Positions 34,621 through 43,453 of a stretch of DNA of 64,000 nt are shown piece after piece. The position numbers and the translations under genes are program-made. Under the pieces are notes generated by a model. The model made no database searches and was not told where the DNA came from. It saw only the letters and a program-made list of their open reading frames with translations. Every line of letters starts with the position of its first letter. Within the stretch, counting starts at the first letter, position 1. The DNA comes from RUG572 sp051884915 (GTDB lineage: Bacteria; Verrucomicrobiota; Kiritimatiellia; RFP12; UBA1067). The stretch covers positions 35,613-99,612 of the forward strand of contig JBJEWF010000004.1 in assembly GCA_051884915.1 (NCBI GenBank), in the 5' to 3' direction.

Positions 34621-34877
34621 CAGAGGAGACCCTGCAAGCAATCGAGGACTGCGGTGCCGCCGAAATGCCGCTCGGCGAAACACTCATCATCGCCCAAATC
34701 ACCGAGGCCGAATGGGAGAAGAACGCGAAGGCGCGGCAGGCCTACGAGCGCGGGCAGCTCAAGACGAAGCTTGCCATCCGCCAGCAGGTCATCAAGAACG
34801 CGAAGGCGGGCGACGCGAAGGCGCTGCAACAGTACCGCGAATACGCGCAAATAAACCAGCTCGTCCTCCCCGATTGA
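34617..34877 (+). CDS. Small hypothetical protein before portal
   Basis: 86 aa, helical (EWEKNAKARQAYERGQLKTK). ATGA overlap with the PLD-like gene. Its stop codon lies inside a copy of the TTGACC motif. Not recognised. Confidence 0.55.
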   Translation: MTEETLQAIEDCGAAEMPLGETLIIAQITEAEWEKNAKARQAYERGQLKTKLAIRQQVIKNAKAGDAKALQQYREYAQINQLVLPD

Positions 34878-34887
34878 CCAGGCGGCA
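34873..34887 (+). promoter_or_regulatory. Late-region motif copy (TTGACC-AGG-CGGCA)
   Basis: The TGA of the upstream gene is part of the motif; the portal ATG follows 20 nt later. Confidence 0.6.
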
Positions 34888-34907
34888 AACGCTAGGAGAA
34901 CCGACGA

Positions 34908-36434
34908 ATGAGCATCCTCACCACGCGCAAACACGCCATCATCAAAATCCGAGAGCAGCAGCTCCGCCGGAACGAACTCGCCGTCAACGGCGGTCGCCCA
35001 TACATCGACGCCCGTCTTTGGCGTGCCCCGAACGAGACCGACGTGTCCTGGGTCGGTGACGCGAAGCGCGGAATCGTCGGACGCCGCGAACGGGCGTGCC
35101 TGGTGAATGACTGCGGGCGCGTCGCGCAGAAGATCAACCAGTACATCTTCAAGCAGCCGGCAACCCGCGACGGAATGGACGAGGCGTTCGCCGCCGACTG
35201 CACGGGCGACGGGCAGAGCATCAACGACTTTATGCAGGAAGTCTGCAAGGCCATCACTTACGGCGGGTGGTGCTGGGTCCAGGTGGACCGCGCCCCGCTC
35301 GACATCGGTCCCGACGGCACGCGCATCGAGCTGACGCTCGAGGACAAGACCCCGCTGCGGCTCATCAAGTGGGACGCCGTGAACGTGCCCGACTGGAGGA
35401 TCAACGCCGCCGGACAGATTGAATGGCTTATCACGCGCTCGCAGATCTATGACAATACCGACCCCATGACCGCCCCAAAGACCGGCGAAATCACAACCCT
35501 TTACGAAATGATCGACGGGCGCGTGTACATCACCGAGGACGTGAACAAGTCGAACCTGGGAATCGTCTGCCGCAAGCGCGAGGAGCTGCCGGGGCTTGAC
35601 CGCATCCCGTTCATCCTTATTGGGAAGCCGACCTACAAGGCGTGGTGGTTCGACGACCTCGAGAACATCCAGGCGCAGAACCTCAACCTAGACTCCAGCC
35701 ACAACGAGACGCTGACCGATTCCGTCTATCCGCAGATGGTGCTGCCAATGTCCCTTGTGAACTCAATCGAGGCGACTCTCCGCGAGGAAGGCGTGCAGGG
35801 AGAGAAGGTGGTGGCGCTTGTCCGCGAACTGACGGTCGGACGGCACACGCCGATCATCGAGAGCGGGGAGGACAAGGGCATCTCGCGCTTCATCGCCCCC
35901 GGCGGCGACCTCAAAATGCTCACCGAGGAAATCACGCGCAAGCGGTCCCTGCTCTTCGACGTGGCCGGACTGGCGCTCATGAACCGCGAAACACGGATGG
36001 TCCAGAGCGCGGAGGCGAAGCAGTTCGACCAGCTCGACACCAATTCAACCCTCGGCAACCGTGCCCTCATGCTCCAGGAGGCCGAGAGGCGCATCGTGTC
36101 CCTGGCGAAGCTATTCGACCCGTCGTTCTCGGAATGGGATCCCGTTTACCCCGTGAAGTTCGACGTGTTCGACGTCGCCGTTCTCACCCAGGCGGTGACA
36201 ATGATCATCAACTTGCCGAACATCCCGCCGAAGATGGAGAAGGCCGCGTTCAAGTGTACCGCCAAGGTGCTGAAGGAGCTCGGCGCAATCTCCGAGGATG
36301 AACTCGGCGAACTGATGGACGAAATCGAGGATATGCCGGACGAACGCCCGCAGCTTCTGCCGAATCCGTTCGCTCCGAAGCCCGGCGAAGATGAAGACGA
36401 GGACGGGGAGGAAGACGAAGATGGCGAAGAGTAG
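34908..36434 (+). CDS. Portal protein (DUF4055-like)
   Basis: 508 aa. Dodecameric portal at the capsid vertex. Recognised by the DUF4055 pattern (ITYGGWCWVQVD, LRLIKWDAVNV, WWFDDLENIQAQNLN, SAEAKQFDQLDTNS). Very acidic C-terminus (repeated EDEDGEE). AGGAG upstream. Confidence 0.87.
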   Translation: MSILTTRKHAIIKIREQQLRRNELAVNGGRPYIDARLWRAPNETDVSWVGDAKRGIVGRRERACLVNDCGRVAQKINQYIFKQPATRDGMDEAFAADCTGDGQSINDFMQEVCKAITYGGWCWVQVDRAPLDIGPDGTRIELTLEDKTPLRLIKWDAVNVPDWRINAAGQIEWLITRSQIYDNTDPMTAPKTGEITTLYEMIDGRVYITEDVNKSNLGIVCRKREELPGLDRIPFILIGKPTYKAWWFDDLENIQAQNLNLDSSHNETLTDSVYPQMVLPMSLVNSIEATLREEGVQGEKVVALVRELTVGRHTPIIESGEDKGISRFIAPGGDLKMLTEEITRKRSLLFDVAGLALMNRETRMVQSAEAKQFDQLDTNSTLGNRALMLQEAERRIVSLAKLFDPSFSEWDPVYPVKFDVFDVAVLTQAVTMIINLPNIPPKMEKAAFKCTAKVLKELGAISEDELGELMDEIEDMPDERPQLLPNPFAPKPGEDEDEDGEEDEDGEE

Positions 36435-36549
36435 AACCGCAGCCATTCTCGCGCTCAACACCTCCGCCGCGACCGTGGTGTACGACCTCACGCTCGTTAT
36501 TGACCACGCGGCCAGATTTACGGGTCACCACTCTCGGCCCGCCCGTTAG
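36421..36549 (+). CDS. Possible small ORF spanning the portal-scaffold gap
   Basis: 42 codons (MAKSRTAAILALNTSAAT...), overlapping the portal 3' end by 14 nt. It runs through the TTGACC motif copy at 36500. Weak evidence; the overlap style resembles neighbours. Confidence 0.3.
   Translation: MAKSRTAAILALNTSAATVVYDLTLVIDHAARFTGHHSRPAR
36499..36514 (+). promoter_or_regulatory. Late-region motif copy (TTGACC-ACG-CGGCCA)
   Basis: In the gap between portal and scaffold, 98 nt before the scaffold ATG. Confidence 0.58.
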
Positions 36550-36612
36550 GGGAATCGGGAGCGCATACGCGGACACGGAGCCGCTATTCTCCGCGAGAAG
36601 GACAGGCCACGC

Positions 36613-37266
36613 ATGAAACTGACTGACATCCTGGCGAAAATCGCCAAGGGCGAAGCGCTCACCGACGACGAGAAGAAGTTCGCCGGCGAGTACAACGAGC
36701 AGACCTCCCTGGACGCCGCAGCCGCAAAGGCTCGGAAGAAGGCCGAGGCCGAAGCCGCCGAATGGAAGACGAAGGCCGAGAAGGCCGCCGCCGACCTTGC
36801 CGAAGCCCTTGAAAAGAACTCGGACCACTCGAAGGACACCGAGATCGCGAAGCTGACGAAGCGCCTCGAGACCATCGAGAAGAAGAACGCCGCCCTTGAA
36901 GCCGAAAAGGCCGCGACGGCGCGCAACCTTTCGATCCGCGACGCGATGAAAGCAGCCGGAATCACCGCAGCGAAGGGCGTGGACGCAGACACGCTTCACG
37001 AACTCATCAGCATGAAGCTGAGGGACACCGACCTGGAGGACGCCGACGCGGTGAAGACCGTCTTCGACGCCTTCAAGAAAGCCAACCCCTCGATGATCGC
37101 CGCCGGCGGAATCGGCGGGGCGGGCGTAAAGGGCACGCCGGGCGGAATGACCGCAACGCGCAACCCCTGGAAGAAGGAGACCTTCAACCTCACCGAGCAG
37201 ATTGAGCTGACCGTGAGCAACCCCGAACTGGCTGCGGCAATGAAGGCCGAAGCCGGAAACCCATAA
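36613..37266 (+). CDS. Scaffolding protein
   Basis: 217 aa. Long charged coiled-coil (residues ~30-110) followed by a Gly-rich linker (GGIGGAGVKGTPGG) and a short C-terminal domain (TEQIELTVSNPELA): the typical phage scaffold plan just before the major capsid gene. Confidence 0.8.
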   Translation: MKLTDILAKIAKGEALTDDEKKFAGEYNEQTSLDAAAAKARKKAEAEAAEWKTKAEKAAADLAEALEKNSDHSKDTEIAKLTKRLETIEKKNAALEAEKAATARNLSIRDAMKAAGITAAKGVDADTLHELISMKLRDTDLEDADAVKTVFDAFKKANPSMIAAGGIGGAGVKGTPGGMTATRNPWKKETFNLTEQIELTVSNPELAAAMKAEAGNP

Positions 37267-37281
37267 CAAGGACCAAAGAAA

Positions 37282-38334
37282 ATGGCTAAAATGACTCTCG
37301 CCGACCTGGTTCAGCGCCAGGAATTCTGCGAATACTTCCGCCAGGACATGATCACGAAGTCGACGCTGATCCAGTCCGGCATTGCCGCCCCCGACCCCAC
37401 TATTGCCGCGAAGATCGCGGCTGGCTCCGGGCTTGAGGGCAAGACGCTCGACATGGCCTCGCTCGACTCGCTGGACGCTGCTGGCGACGCCGAGGTGCCG
37501 GTCGAAGCCACGGGCGCGACAGAGGACAAGATCGGCACGAAGAACGACACGGCGGTCGTGCAGTTCCTCCGCAAGAAGTTCGGCGTCACGGACGTCGCCG
37601 CCGTCATGGGCAAGGTGGACCCGATGGCCCACATCGTCTCGCAGCTCACGCCGTACTGGCTGAAGCAGGACCAGAAGCGCCTCCTGGCCATCGTCAAGGG
37701 CATCTTCGCGTCCAACGACCGCAAGGCCCGCGTCGCCAACGCCACGGCGTCCGACGCCGAGGACGATACCTACGGCTACAAGAACGGCGGTGGCGGCGAC
37801 ATGACGTTCGACATCACGGGAGAGAGCGGTTCCGCCGCGCAGCTGGCGAAGGACACGATCCTCACGGGAGCCCAGCTTCTCGGCGACCGCTCCGAGGAGC
37901 TGACCGCCGTCGCGATGAACTCCGCCACCGCCGTGAGGCTGGCCGCGATGGACACGAACGCCGGCCTCTACCGTGCGTCCGAGGCCCCCGGCAAGCTGGC
38001 GACGTACAATGGCCGCGCCATCATCATCGACGACCTCATCCCTTACGACGCCGCCACCAAGGTCGCGACGATCTACCTCTTCGGGCGTGGCGTCGTGTCC
38101 TACAACGAGCTGCCCACGAAGGTGCCGTTCGAGATGGACCGCGACAAGGACAAGGCCATCGACTACATCCACTCCTGGCGTCGCTTCATCATGCACGTTC
38201 GCGGCATGAAGTGCGCCTTCTCGCCGGACGGCCTCGGCCCGACGGTCGATGAGCTGGAGACGGCTGGCAACTGGACGCGCATCTATGACAAGAAGCGCAT
38301 CCCGCTCGTCCGCATCAAGGCGAAGCTCGGCTAA
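37282..38334 (+). CDS. Major capsid protein
   Basis: 350 aa. HK97-like capsid of the group following DUF4055 portals; LTPYWLKQDQKRLLAIVKGIFASN and NGRAIIIDDLIPY are characteristic. First codons lie 15 nt after the scaffold. A hairpin follows the stop. Confidence 0.82.
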   Translation: MAKMTLADLVQRQEFCEYFRQDMITKSTLIQSGIAAPDPTIAAKIAAGSGLEGKTLDMASLDSLDAAGDAEVPVEATGATEDKIGTKNDTAVVQFLRKKFGVTDVAAVMGKVDPMAHIVSQLTPYWLKQDQKRLLAIVKGIFASNDRKARVANATASDAEDDTYGYKNGGGGDMTFDITGESGSAAQLAKDTILTGAQLLGDRSEELTAVAMNSATAVRLAAMDTNAGLYRASEAPGKLATYNGRAIIIDDLIPYDAATKVATIYLFGRGVVSYNELPTKVPFEMDRDKDKAIDYIHSWRRFIMHVRGMKCAFSPDGLGPTVDELETAGNWTRIYDKKRIPLVRIKAKLG

Positions 38335-38342
38335 CCTTTCGG

Positions 38343-38385
38343 CGGGGCGGTGGTCTCGGGAGGGAATCGCCGCCCCGTCGACTTT
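38343..38385 (+). terminator. Hairpin after the major capsid gene
   Basis: CGGGGCGG (38343-38350) pairs with CCGCCCCG (38370-38377), followed by a short T-run (CTTTT). A weak terminator or mRNA-stability hairpin. Confidence 0.5.
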
Positions 38386-38400
38386 TAGGAGACCGAACAC

Positions 38401-38607
38401 ATGAACACGCCTACCACGATCAAGGCCATCGCGAAAGCGAACGCGGAATCCGCGCTCCAGGCCGAACGGGAGGTCGCCACCGCCCTCGCCGCGAAGTACG
38501 ACGCGCTCAAGGCCGCCGCCGCCGCGCTCGTCACGGCGCTCGGCGAGGACGACGCGACGATTGACGGCTGCTCAGACGAAATCGAAGCGGTCGAGGCGCT
38601 CGTCTAG
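38401..38607 (+). CDS. Small hypothetical structural-region protein
   Basis: 68 aa, Ala-rich and helical (AKANAESALQAEREVATAL). Good ribosome-binding site (TAGGAGA). Not recognised. Confidence 0.55.
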   Translation: MNTPTTIKAIAKANAESALQAEREVATALAAKYDALKAAAAALVTALGEDDATIDGCSDEIEAVEALV

Positions 38608-38702
38608 CGCATTTTTGGCCCCAGGGACGGTCCCCACCCCCAACACCCCAACCAGCCGCCCCTGGGTGCCACCACCACAACGAAGGAAGGAAGGGACCGC
38701 AA

Positions 38703-38906
38703 ATGACCCCCGCAGAACTCAAGCAGCTCTACCGCGACAACCTTGCCGCGAAGGAAGACCGCAAGCGCAAGGACGCGGAGCCGTTCATTGCCGAACTCGA
38801 AAAGAAGGTCGCCGAACGGGACGCCCGAATCGCAGAGCTTGAGGCCCAACTTGCGGCGGCGAAGAAGCCGGCGAAGGAGAAGGCGAAGAAGGGAGCGGCG
38901 AAGTGA
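38703..38906 (+). CDS. Small coiled-coil protein
   Basis: 67 aa; heptad-like coiled coil ending in a Lys/Ala-rich tail (KEKAKKGAAK). Overlaps the next GTG start by 4 nt. The gap before it (38608-38702) holds a GC hairpin (CCCAGGG/CCCTGGG) but no gene. Confidence 0.55.
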   Translation: MTPAELKQLYRDNLAAKEDRKRKDAEPFIAELEKKVAERDARIAELEAQLAAAKKPAKEKAKKGAAK

Positions 38907-39292
38907 TCTCCGTTGACCGCGCCAACGCCTACTTCCGCACCCGCACCGTCGGCGCGAGGTGGGACGAGTACGCCACCGGCCAGAAGGAAGCCGCACTCGC
39001 CCAGGCGCAGCGCGAACTCGCCCGCGCCCTGGGACGTTCCCTGGTTGACGACGAGAGCGTCTACACGCCCGGCTCCACGCGCTGCGACACCTACGCCGTC
39101 TACGAACAAGCTGTCTACAGTCTGTTGAGGGACGTGCAGCCAACGGCACCGACGAAGAGCGACCTCCCCAGCCTGGACCAGGACACGGCGAAACGTCCGT
39201 CCTACACTCTCGCCAAGGGCGGCGACTGGTTGAGCGCCGAGGCGCGGCGTTGGCTGGGAATCCGCCAGCAGACGCGAATCTCGATGGGATGA
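38903..39292 (+). CDS. Head-tail connector-like protein
   Basis: 129 aa, GTG start. Helical adaptor pattern (ANAYFRTRTVGARWDEY ... RWLGIRQQTRIS), at the usual position of the DnaT-like/head-completion connector. Moderate confidence. Confidence 0.6.
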   Translation: MISVDRANAYFRTRTVGARWDEYATGQKEAALAQAQRELARALGRSLVDDESVYTPGSTRCDTYAVYEQAVYSLLRDVQPTAPTKSDLPSLDQDTAKRPSYTLAKGGDWLSAEARRWLGIRQQTRISMG

Positions 39293-39296
39293 ACCC

Positions 39297-41195
39297 GTGA
39301 AGGACAACGACTCCCTCGCCAAGCTCATCGCGAAGGCCGACTCGGTCGCAGAATCCGCGTCGGCCCTTGTGCGTCAGTCTATCCGCGACATCCAGGGCGA
39401 AATCTCCGTCATGACGAAGGAGCTGCGAATTGGCGTCATTGCCAAGGATCGCGAGAAGGTCGAGCAGATGATCCAGAAGCGGATGGCCGCGCTTTCTGTT
39501 CGCCTCAACGAGCTGATGAGCGCACAGAACGAGCTTGCGGCCAGGGCGGCGGCGAAATCGGCTGGACGGCTCACCGGCTTCGAGGTGAAGTACGACGCCA
39601 AGCGCGCCGAGGCAATCACCGCGCTTGTCACGCCGAAGCAGGGCGAGAACCTGGCGGCGGTCTTCACGGACCAGATGAGCGCCCACGCAATCGGCGCGCT
39701 CCGCTATGCCACGGTCAAGGTCATGCGCGAACAAGCCGTCCAGGGCGGCAGCATGAAGCAGATGGCGCGGAACCTCGAGCGGGAATGGCTCAAACAAGCC
39801 CACTCGTCCGAGAATTTTCAGTTCAAGGACGCCGGCGGACACGTCTGGGACACGCGGACCTATATGCAGATGAACGTCCGCACGAACGCCATGCGCGTCT
39901 ACAACGACTGCCTGGTGGACGACATCGCAAAGGCGACGGGCGGAGACCTGGTGCGAATCTCCACGGGCGGCGACCCGAATTGCACCCTTTGCGGACCGTG
40001 GGAAGGCGTCATCGTGTCCATCACGGGCGCGACGAAGGGCCTACCGACATACGATCAAGCCCGTGACGCCGGATGCTTCCACCCGAACTGCATCCACACG
40101 CTCGAATACGTCGACGAAATCGCCGACGAAAAGGAAATCGACCTCCAGAAGGCGCACCCGGTCCAGGGAGAGGAAGACGCAACCGACCCGGACTCCGCCG
40201 ACGAGCGCAAATACCAGATCGACCAGGACCGCTACCGCCGCGCCGGAATGAGCGAGGAAGAGGCGCGGATTGCGGTGGACCGCGACAACTTGGAGGCCTC
40301 GATACGTGCGGGGCTTCTGCGCGAGGACGCAAGGCAGATCGTGGAAGGCATGACCGACGCGCAGGTGACGGCTCTATGCAAGGACGGCAACCCGCCCGCG
40401 TTTGAGCCGACGAAACAGGCGACGCGGGCAGACCCACACGCGGCGGACGAGAAGTGGGCGCACGGGTCGCGTGGCGGCACGGTGCATATCGGGCGGGCGG
40501 CGACGCTGGAGCGCATCTTGGAGGTGTGCGGTGTCGCGGACGTGGCCGACGAAAAGGCGGCTTGGAGGCCGTCCAACGACGCGGAGCGCAGTCTGCACTC
40601 ATTCATGCAGGAACTCGGCGCGGAGCATGAGGACAGGCCGCAGAACGCGCTTGAAAGCAATCCACACTACGGCGAGGGCAGGGAGTACATGGTGAATTGC
40701 CAAAGGTGCGTCCCGACGGCGGAGGCGAGGCTTCGCGGGTACGACGTGGAGGCGTTGCCGAAGCCGAGCGGGACAGACCCCATGTATGACGGCGTCACTC
40801 CGGCGACGGCGGACTGGCTGTTCCCGACCTTCAGGGACGCGAAGCCCATTCGGTACGGGCGGCGGAGCGACATCGAGAAGCAGATGAAGGAATGGGGCGT
40901 CGGCGCGCGGGCGCAGATTGTCTGCCTTAATCGCGGAGGAAGGACGGCGCACACGTTCTACGCGGTGCAGGGCGCGGACGGCACGCACTTCTACGACCCG
41001 CAAACCGGTAGCCGCGACATGTCCGGCTACCTGGACAGACAGGTGGCCTACAGGAACAAACGCTCGGCGACGTTCAACCAGTTCGCCCGCATAGACGACT
41101 TGGAGTTCAACGAGAAGGTGAAACTCTGCTGCAGGGCGTCTCCGAAGACTGCAGAATGGCGTGGAGCGGCACCGGTTCGCAGCCGTAGTCGATGA
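39297..41195 (+). CDS. MuF-type minor capsid protein fused to a papain-fold toxin domain
   Basis: 632 aa. Residues ~1-290 form a phage minor capsid/MuF-like domain: DPNCTLCGPWEG (about 225) and GCFHPNCIHTLEYV (about 260). Residues ~290-450 are a helical linker. Residues ~455-615 match a Tox-PL papain-fold (glutamine-deamidase-type) toxin: catalytic Cys in MVNCQRCVPTAEARLRGYDV (about 468), His in RTAHTFYAV (about 551) and Asp in FYDPQTG. Capsid-toxin fusions of this architecture are known in temperate phages, where the domain is delivered from the virion or used between lysogens. The 3' end overlaps a convergent gene that is the candidate immunity protein. Confidence 0.85.
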   Translation: MKDNDSLAKLIAKADSVAESASALVRQSIRDIQGEISVMTKELRIGVIAKDREKVEQMIQKRMAALSVRLNELMSAQNELAARAAAKSAGRLTGFEVKYDAKRAEAITALVTPKQGENLAAVFTDQMSAHAIGALRYATVKVMREQAVQGGSMKQMARNLEREWLKQAHSSENFQFKDAGGHVWDTRTYMQMNVRTNAMRVYNDCLVDDIAKATGGDLVRISTGGDPNCTLCGPWEGVIVSITGATKGLPTYDQARDAGCFHPNCIHTLEYVDEIADEKEIDLQKAHPVQGEEDATDPDSADERKYQIDQDRYRRAGMSEEEARIAVDRDNLEASIRAGLLREDARQIVEGMTDAQVTALCKDGNPPAFEPTKQATRADPHAADEKWAHGSRGGTVHIGRAATLERILEVCGVADVADEKAAWRPSNDAERSLHSFMQELGAEHEDRPQNALESNPHYGEGREYMVNCQRCVPTAEARLRGYDVEALPKPSGTDPMYDGVTPATADWLFPTFRDAKPIRYGRRSDIEKQMKEWGVGARAQIVCLNRGGRTAHTFYAVQGADGTHFYDPQTGSRDMSGYLDRQVAYRNKRSATFNQFARIDDLEFNEKVKLCCRASPKTAEWRGAAPVRSRSR

Positions 41196-41436
41196 GCGCC
41201 CTGCCGTCAATCTTGAACCCGGCGACGGCGGCTTCCACGCTGTCGAAAAACTCGGTGCGCGACGACGTGGGCTCTGCATACTCATCCCCTTCGGGGAGTT
41301 CTTCAACTGACACTTCAACGCCGCCGTCCGACACTTCAAGATCGACATTGTGACGAGACGTAGGGAAGAAAAGGCATATCCCGCCCATGTTCTGAATCTT
41401 CTTCGCAATGGACTGCGCTCTTGCATCGCTCTTCAT
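41107..41436 (-). CDS. Candidate immunity protein for the papain-fold toxin
   Basis: 109 aa, convergent with the toxin gene and overlapping its last 89 bp. Acidic in the middle (VEVSVEELPEGDEYAEP). Has its own sigma70 promoter (41468-41496) and AGAAGGG, so it can be made in the lysogen while the late genes are silent. No family recognised; the function is inferred from position and promoter. Confidence 0.7.
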   Translation of the reverse strand: MKSDARAQSIAKKIQNMGGICLFFPTSRHNVDLEVSDGGVEVSVEELPEGDEYAEPTSSRTEFFDSVEAAVAGFKIDGRALIDYGCEPVPLHAILQSSETPCSRVSPSR

Positions 41437-41467
41437 CGGTTCGGCCCTTCTGTTTTGGTTGCCGCGA

Positions 41468-41496
41468 ATGATACCCCACAACGGCCCAGAAGTCAA
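41468..41496 (-). promoter_or_regulatory. Independent promoter of the candidate immunity gene
   Basis: Minus strand TTGACT (41496-41491), 17-bp spacer, TATCAT (41473-41468), 32 nt before the ATG at 41436. Confidence 0.75.
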
Positions 41497-41502
41497 CCCG
41501 CA

Positions 41503-41518
41503 ATTGACTGAGCGGCCA
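41503..41518 (+). promoter_or_regulatory. Late-region motif copy (TTGACT-GAG-CGGCCA)
   Basis: Lies upstream of the plus-strand terminator at 41581 and next to the reverse immunity promoter. Confidence 0.55.
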
Positions 41519-41580
41519 CCGTTGCGCGCGCCAGTCTCTGCTTCTCGGGCGCGCACCTGGGACGGATTGTCTGCCGACCC

Positions 41581-41620
41581 GCCCCGAAGGGAATCGTTCC
41601 ACCCTTCGGGGCTTCTTTTT
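41581..41620 (+). terminator. Strong rho-independent terminator
   Basis: Perfect 11-bp stem GCCCCGAAGGG/CCCTTCGGGGC with TTCTTTTT after it. It would separate the capsid-toxin gene from the tail genes unless read through. Confidence 0.88.
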
Positions 41621-41632
41621 GACCCCGTGGCC
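41619..41632 (+). promoter_or_regulatory. Late-region motif variant (TTGACC-CCG-TGGCC)
   Basis: Begins in the T-tract of the terminator and ends 6 nt before the next ATG, which lacks a normal ribosome-binding site. Confidence 0.5.
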
Positions 41633-41638
41633 GTCTAC

Positions 41639-42139
41639 ATGGCGGAAATCCACGGCATTGAGGACGTCCAACGGGCGATCCAGGATATTCGCGGCGTCGC
41701 TGGCGTCGCGCTCAAGCGCGGATTGTCCCGAATCGGACTCATCGCCCAGCGCGACGCGAAGGCATACGCGCCCCGCAGCCCCACGAACGCGCAATACTCC
41801 GCCACGCTCAAGCGAAAGAAGCGGACCTCGCGCAAAATGTTCCCCGGCAACCTGGAGAAGAGCATTGCCTGGGAAATCGTAGGAGCCGGCACGCCGTCGC
41901 CTGGCGTTTCCGTTTTCGTGGCGTCTAACGCCTACTGCCGGTCCAAGCGCGGCTTCAACTACGCGCCGAAGATCCACGACGAGCGCGGCCATACCTGGCA
42001 CAATCTCGGCCCCGGCTCTATCGCAAAGAACACAAGCGGAAAGGTTGGCGACAAGTTCATCGAGCGTGCGATTGCAGACAACGCCGACGCATTTTTCCGA
42101 ATCCTACAAGACGAAGCCCGAAAGGCAGGTACAAAATGA
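41639..42139 (+). CDS. HK97 gp10-like tail-completion protein
   Basis: 166 aa. DVQRAIQDIRGVAGVALKRGLSRIG and RDAKAYAPRSP are typical of gp10/neck proteins that join head and tail. An in-frame GTG at 41627 is an alternative start; neither has a clear Shine-Dalgarno sequence. Ends in an ATGA overlap. Confidence 0.72.
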   Translation: MAEIHGIEDVQRAIQDIRGVAGVALKRGLSRIGLIAQRDAKAYAPRSPTNAQYSATLKRKKRTSRKMFPGNLEKSIAWEIVGAGTPSPGVSVFVASNAYCRSKRGFNYAPKIHDERGHTWHNLGPGSIAKNTSGKVGDKFIERAIADNADAFFRILQDEARKAGTK

Positions 42140-42630
42140 GAACCCCCGAAGAATTCACCTCCTCGCTCGAGGAAGCCGAGACCGCGTGCATCGCCTACCT
42201 CGCCGCCGTTCTGGGACTTAAACCCGGGACGAGCATCTTCCGCAGCGTGAACCCTGGAAGCCCGGACTGCGCCGTCTTCGACATCGGCTACCCGTTCACG
42301 GGCGAACTCAACACGTTCAAGGCCCCCGCCTACCACTTCCGCGCCCAACTCGACATCGTTTCCAGGGACCGCAGATGGCTCCAGGCAGCGCTCATGGCGA
42401 TCCTGGCCGCGACCCCCGTGAACTCGCAGCACAACGCCGCGTCGAACATTCGGACCGCGACTAACGTGGACACCTTCCGCGTCGCCGCCGAATCCGCAGC
42501 CGTCTCGGAGATCACCACCACCGAGATCAAGACCGAACACGGAGACAAGAGCGTGCCGACATTCACCGCGACCGTGAAGTTCGACGTCGTTTTCGTCGCC
42601 GGACCTCACCCCGAGGTGCCGACGATTTGA
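42136..42630 (+). CDS. Tail-completion/minor tail protein
   Basis: 164 aa. Position and beta-rich composition fit a tail terminator. The stop codon TGA lies within a TTGACC motif copy. Not recognised in detail. Confidence 0.55.
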   Translation: MRTPEEFTSSLEEAETACIAYLAAVLGLKPGTSIFRSVNPGSPDCAVFDIGYPFTGELNTFKAPAYHFRAQLDIVSRDRRWLQAALMAILAATPVNSQHNAASNIRTATNVDTFRVAAESAAVSEITTTEIKTEHGDKSVPTFTATVKFDVVFVAGPHPEVPTI

Positions 42631-42641
42631 CCGCGCGGCCA
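42626..42641 (+). promoter_or_regulatory. Late-region motif copy (TTGACC-GCG-CGGCCA)
   Basis: At the stop of the tail-completion gene, 37 nt before the next ATG. Confidence 0.6.
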
Positions 42642-42678
42642 GAGCTGAACCACAACCCCCGACAAAGGAGAAAGACAG

Positions 42679-43368
42679 ATGCCAGTTGAATTCTTCGGTA
42701 CCGACTCAGCTTTCGGCGAGATCACCGGCTGGGAGCCGCAAAACGGCCCCAACCCCGCGAACGCCAAGAGCTACTCGAACGCGCTCGGCCAGGACGGCGA
42801 CGAGATCCGCAACGCCGAATACGACGCCAAGACCACCTACACGAACACCTACGTCTCCACGCTCACGACCGGGAACCTCACGATTCCCGCCGTCGGCGAC
42901 ATCATCGACGGCGTCCACATCGACAGCGTCCAGGTCACCTACAACCAGACCGGCTTCCCCACAATGACGGTCACGGGGCACAAGCACACCCAGGGCAACC
43001 TTGACGCGAACACGCGCAAATACCGCCCGTCCGTCACGCTCCCCGCCGTCGCGCTCGGCGTCCCGTCCGAGATCGAGGACGCCTTCGAGCTTTCCGCTTC
43101 GGCGGACTGCGGTATGCGGTCCCTCACCTACACGCTTTCGGCCACTCATGTCGACGAACTCAACGGAACCGGCGGGCATCTGGCCGGCGAGAACCACGAC
43201 GGCGTTGAGACGATTGCCGGCGAACTCACCGGCTCCGCCATCATCGGGACCGACCTCTCGTTCGATTCCGCCTGGTTCAACGACACGAACGGCAAGCAGC
43301 AGTCGAACACCGGCGCGACCACGACGAGCTTCAACATCACGAAGCACATCGCCAAGTCGGCAACCTAA
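42679..43368 (+). CDS. Probable major tail protein
   Basis: 229 aa. Beta-sandwich-like sequence with a central FPTMTVTGHKH, of the right size and placed between tail completion and tail chaperone genes. AAAGGAG upstream and a terminator downstream, as expected for a highly expressed structural gene. Confidence 0.65.
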   Translation: MPVEFFGTDSAFGEITGWEPQNGPNPANAKSYSNALGQDGDEIRNAEYDAKTTYTNTYVSTLTTGNLTIPAVGDIIDGVHIDSVQVTYNQTGFPTMTVTGHKHTQGNLDANTRKYRPSVTLPAVALGVPSEIEDAFELSASADCGMRSLTYTLSATHVDELNGTGGHLAGENHDGVETIAGELTGSAIIGTDLSFDSAWFNDTNGKQQSNTGATTTSFNITKHIAKSAT

Positions 43369-43392
43369 CGATCTCCGGCACGACGTCGGGGA

Positions 43393-43432
43393 AGCCGCAC
43401 TAGGGGTGCCAACACTCCGCGTGCGGCTTTTT
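43393..43432 (+). terminator. Rho-independent terminator after the major tail gene
   Basis: AGCCGCAC (43393-43400) pairs with GTGCGGCT (43421-43428), followed by TTTT. Confidence 0.8.
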
Positions 43433-43453
43433 ACGATAGACGAACGCCACGCC

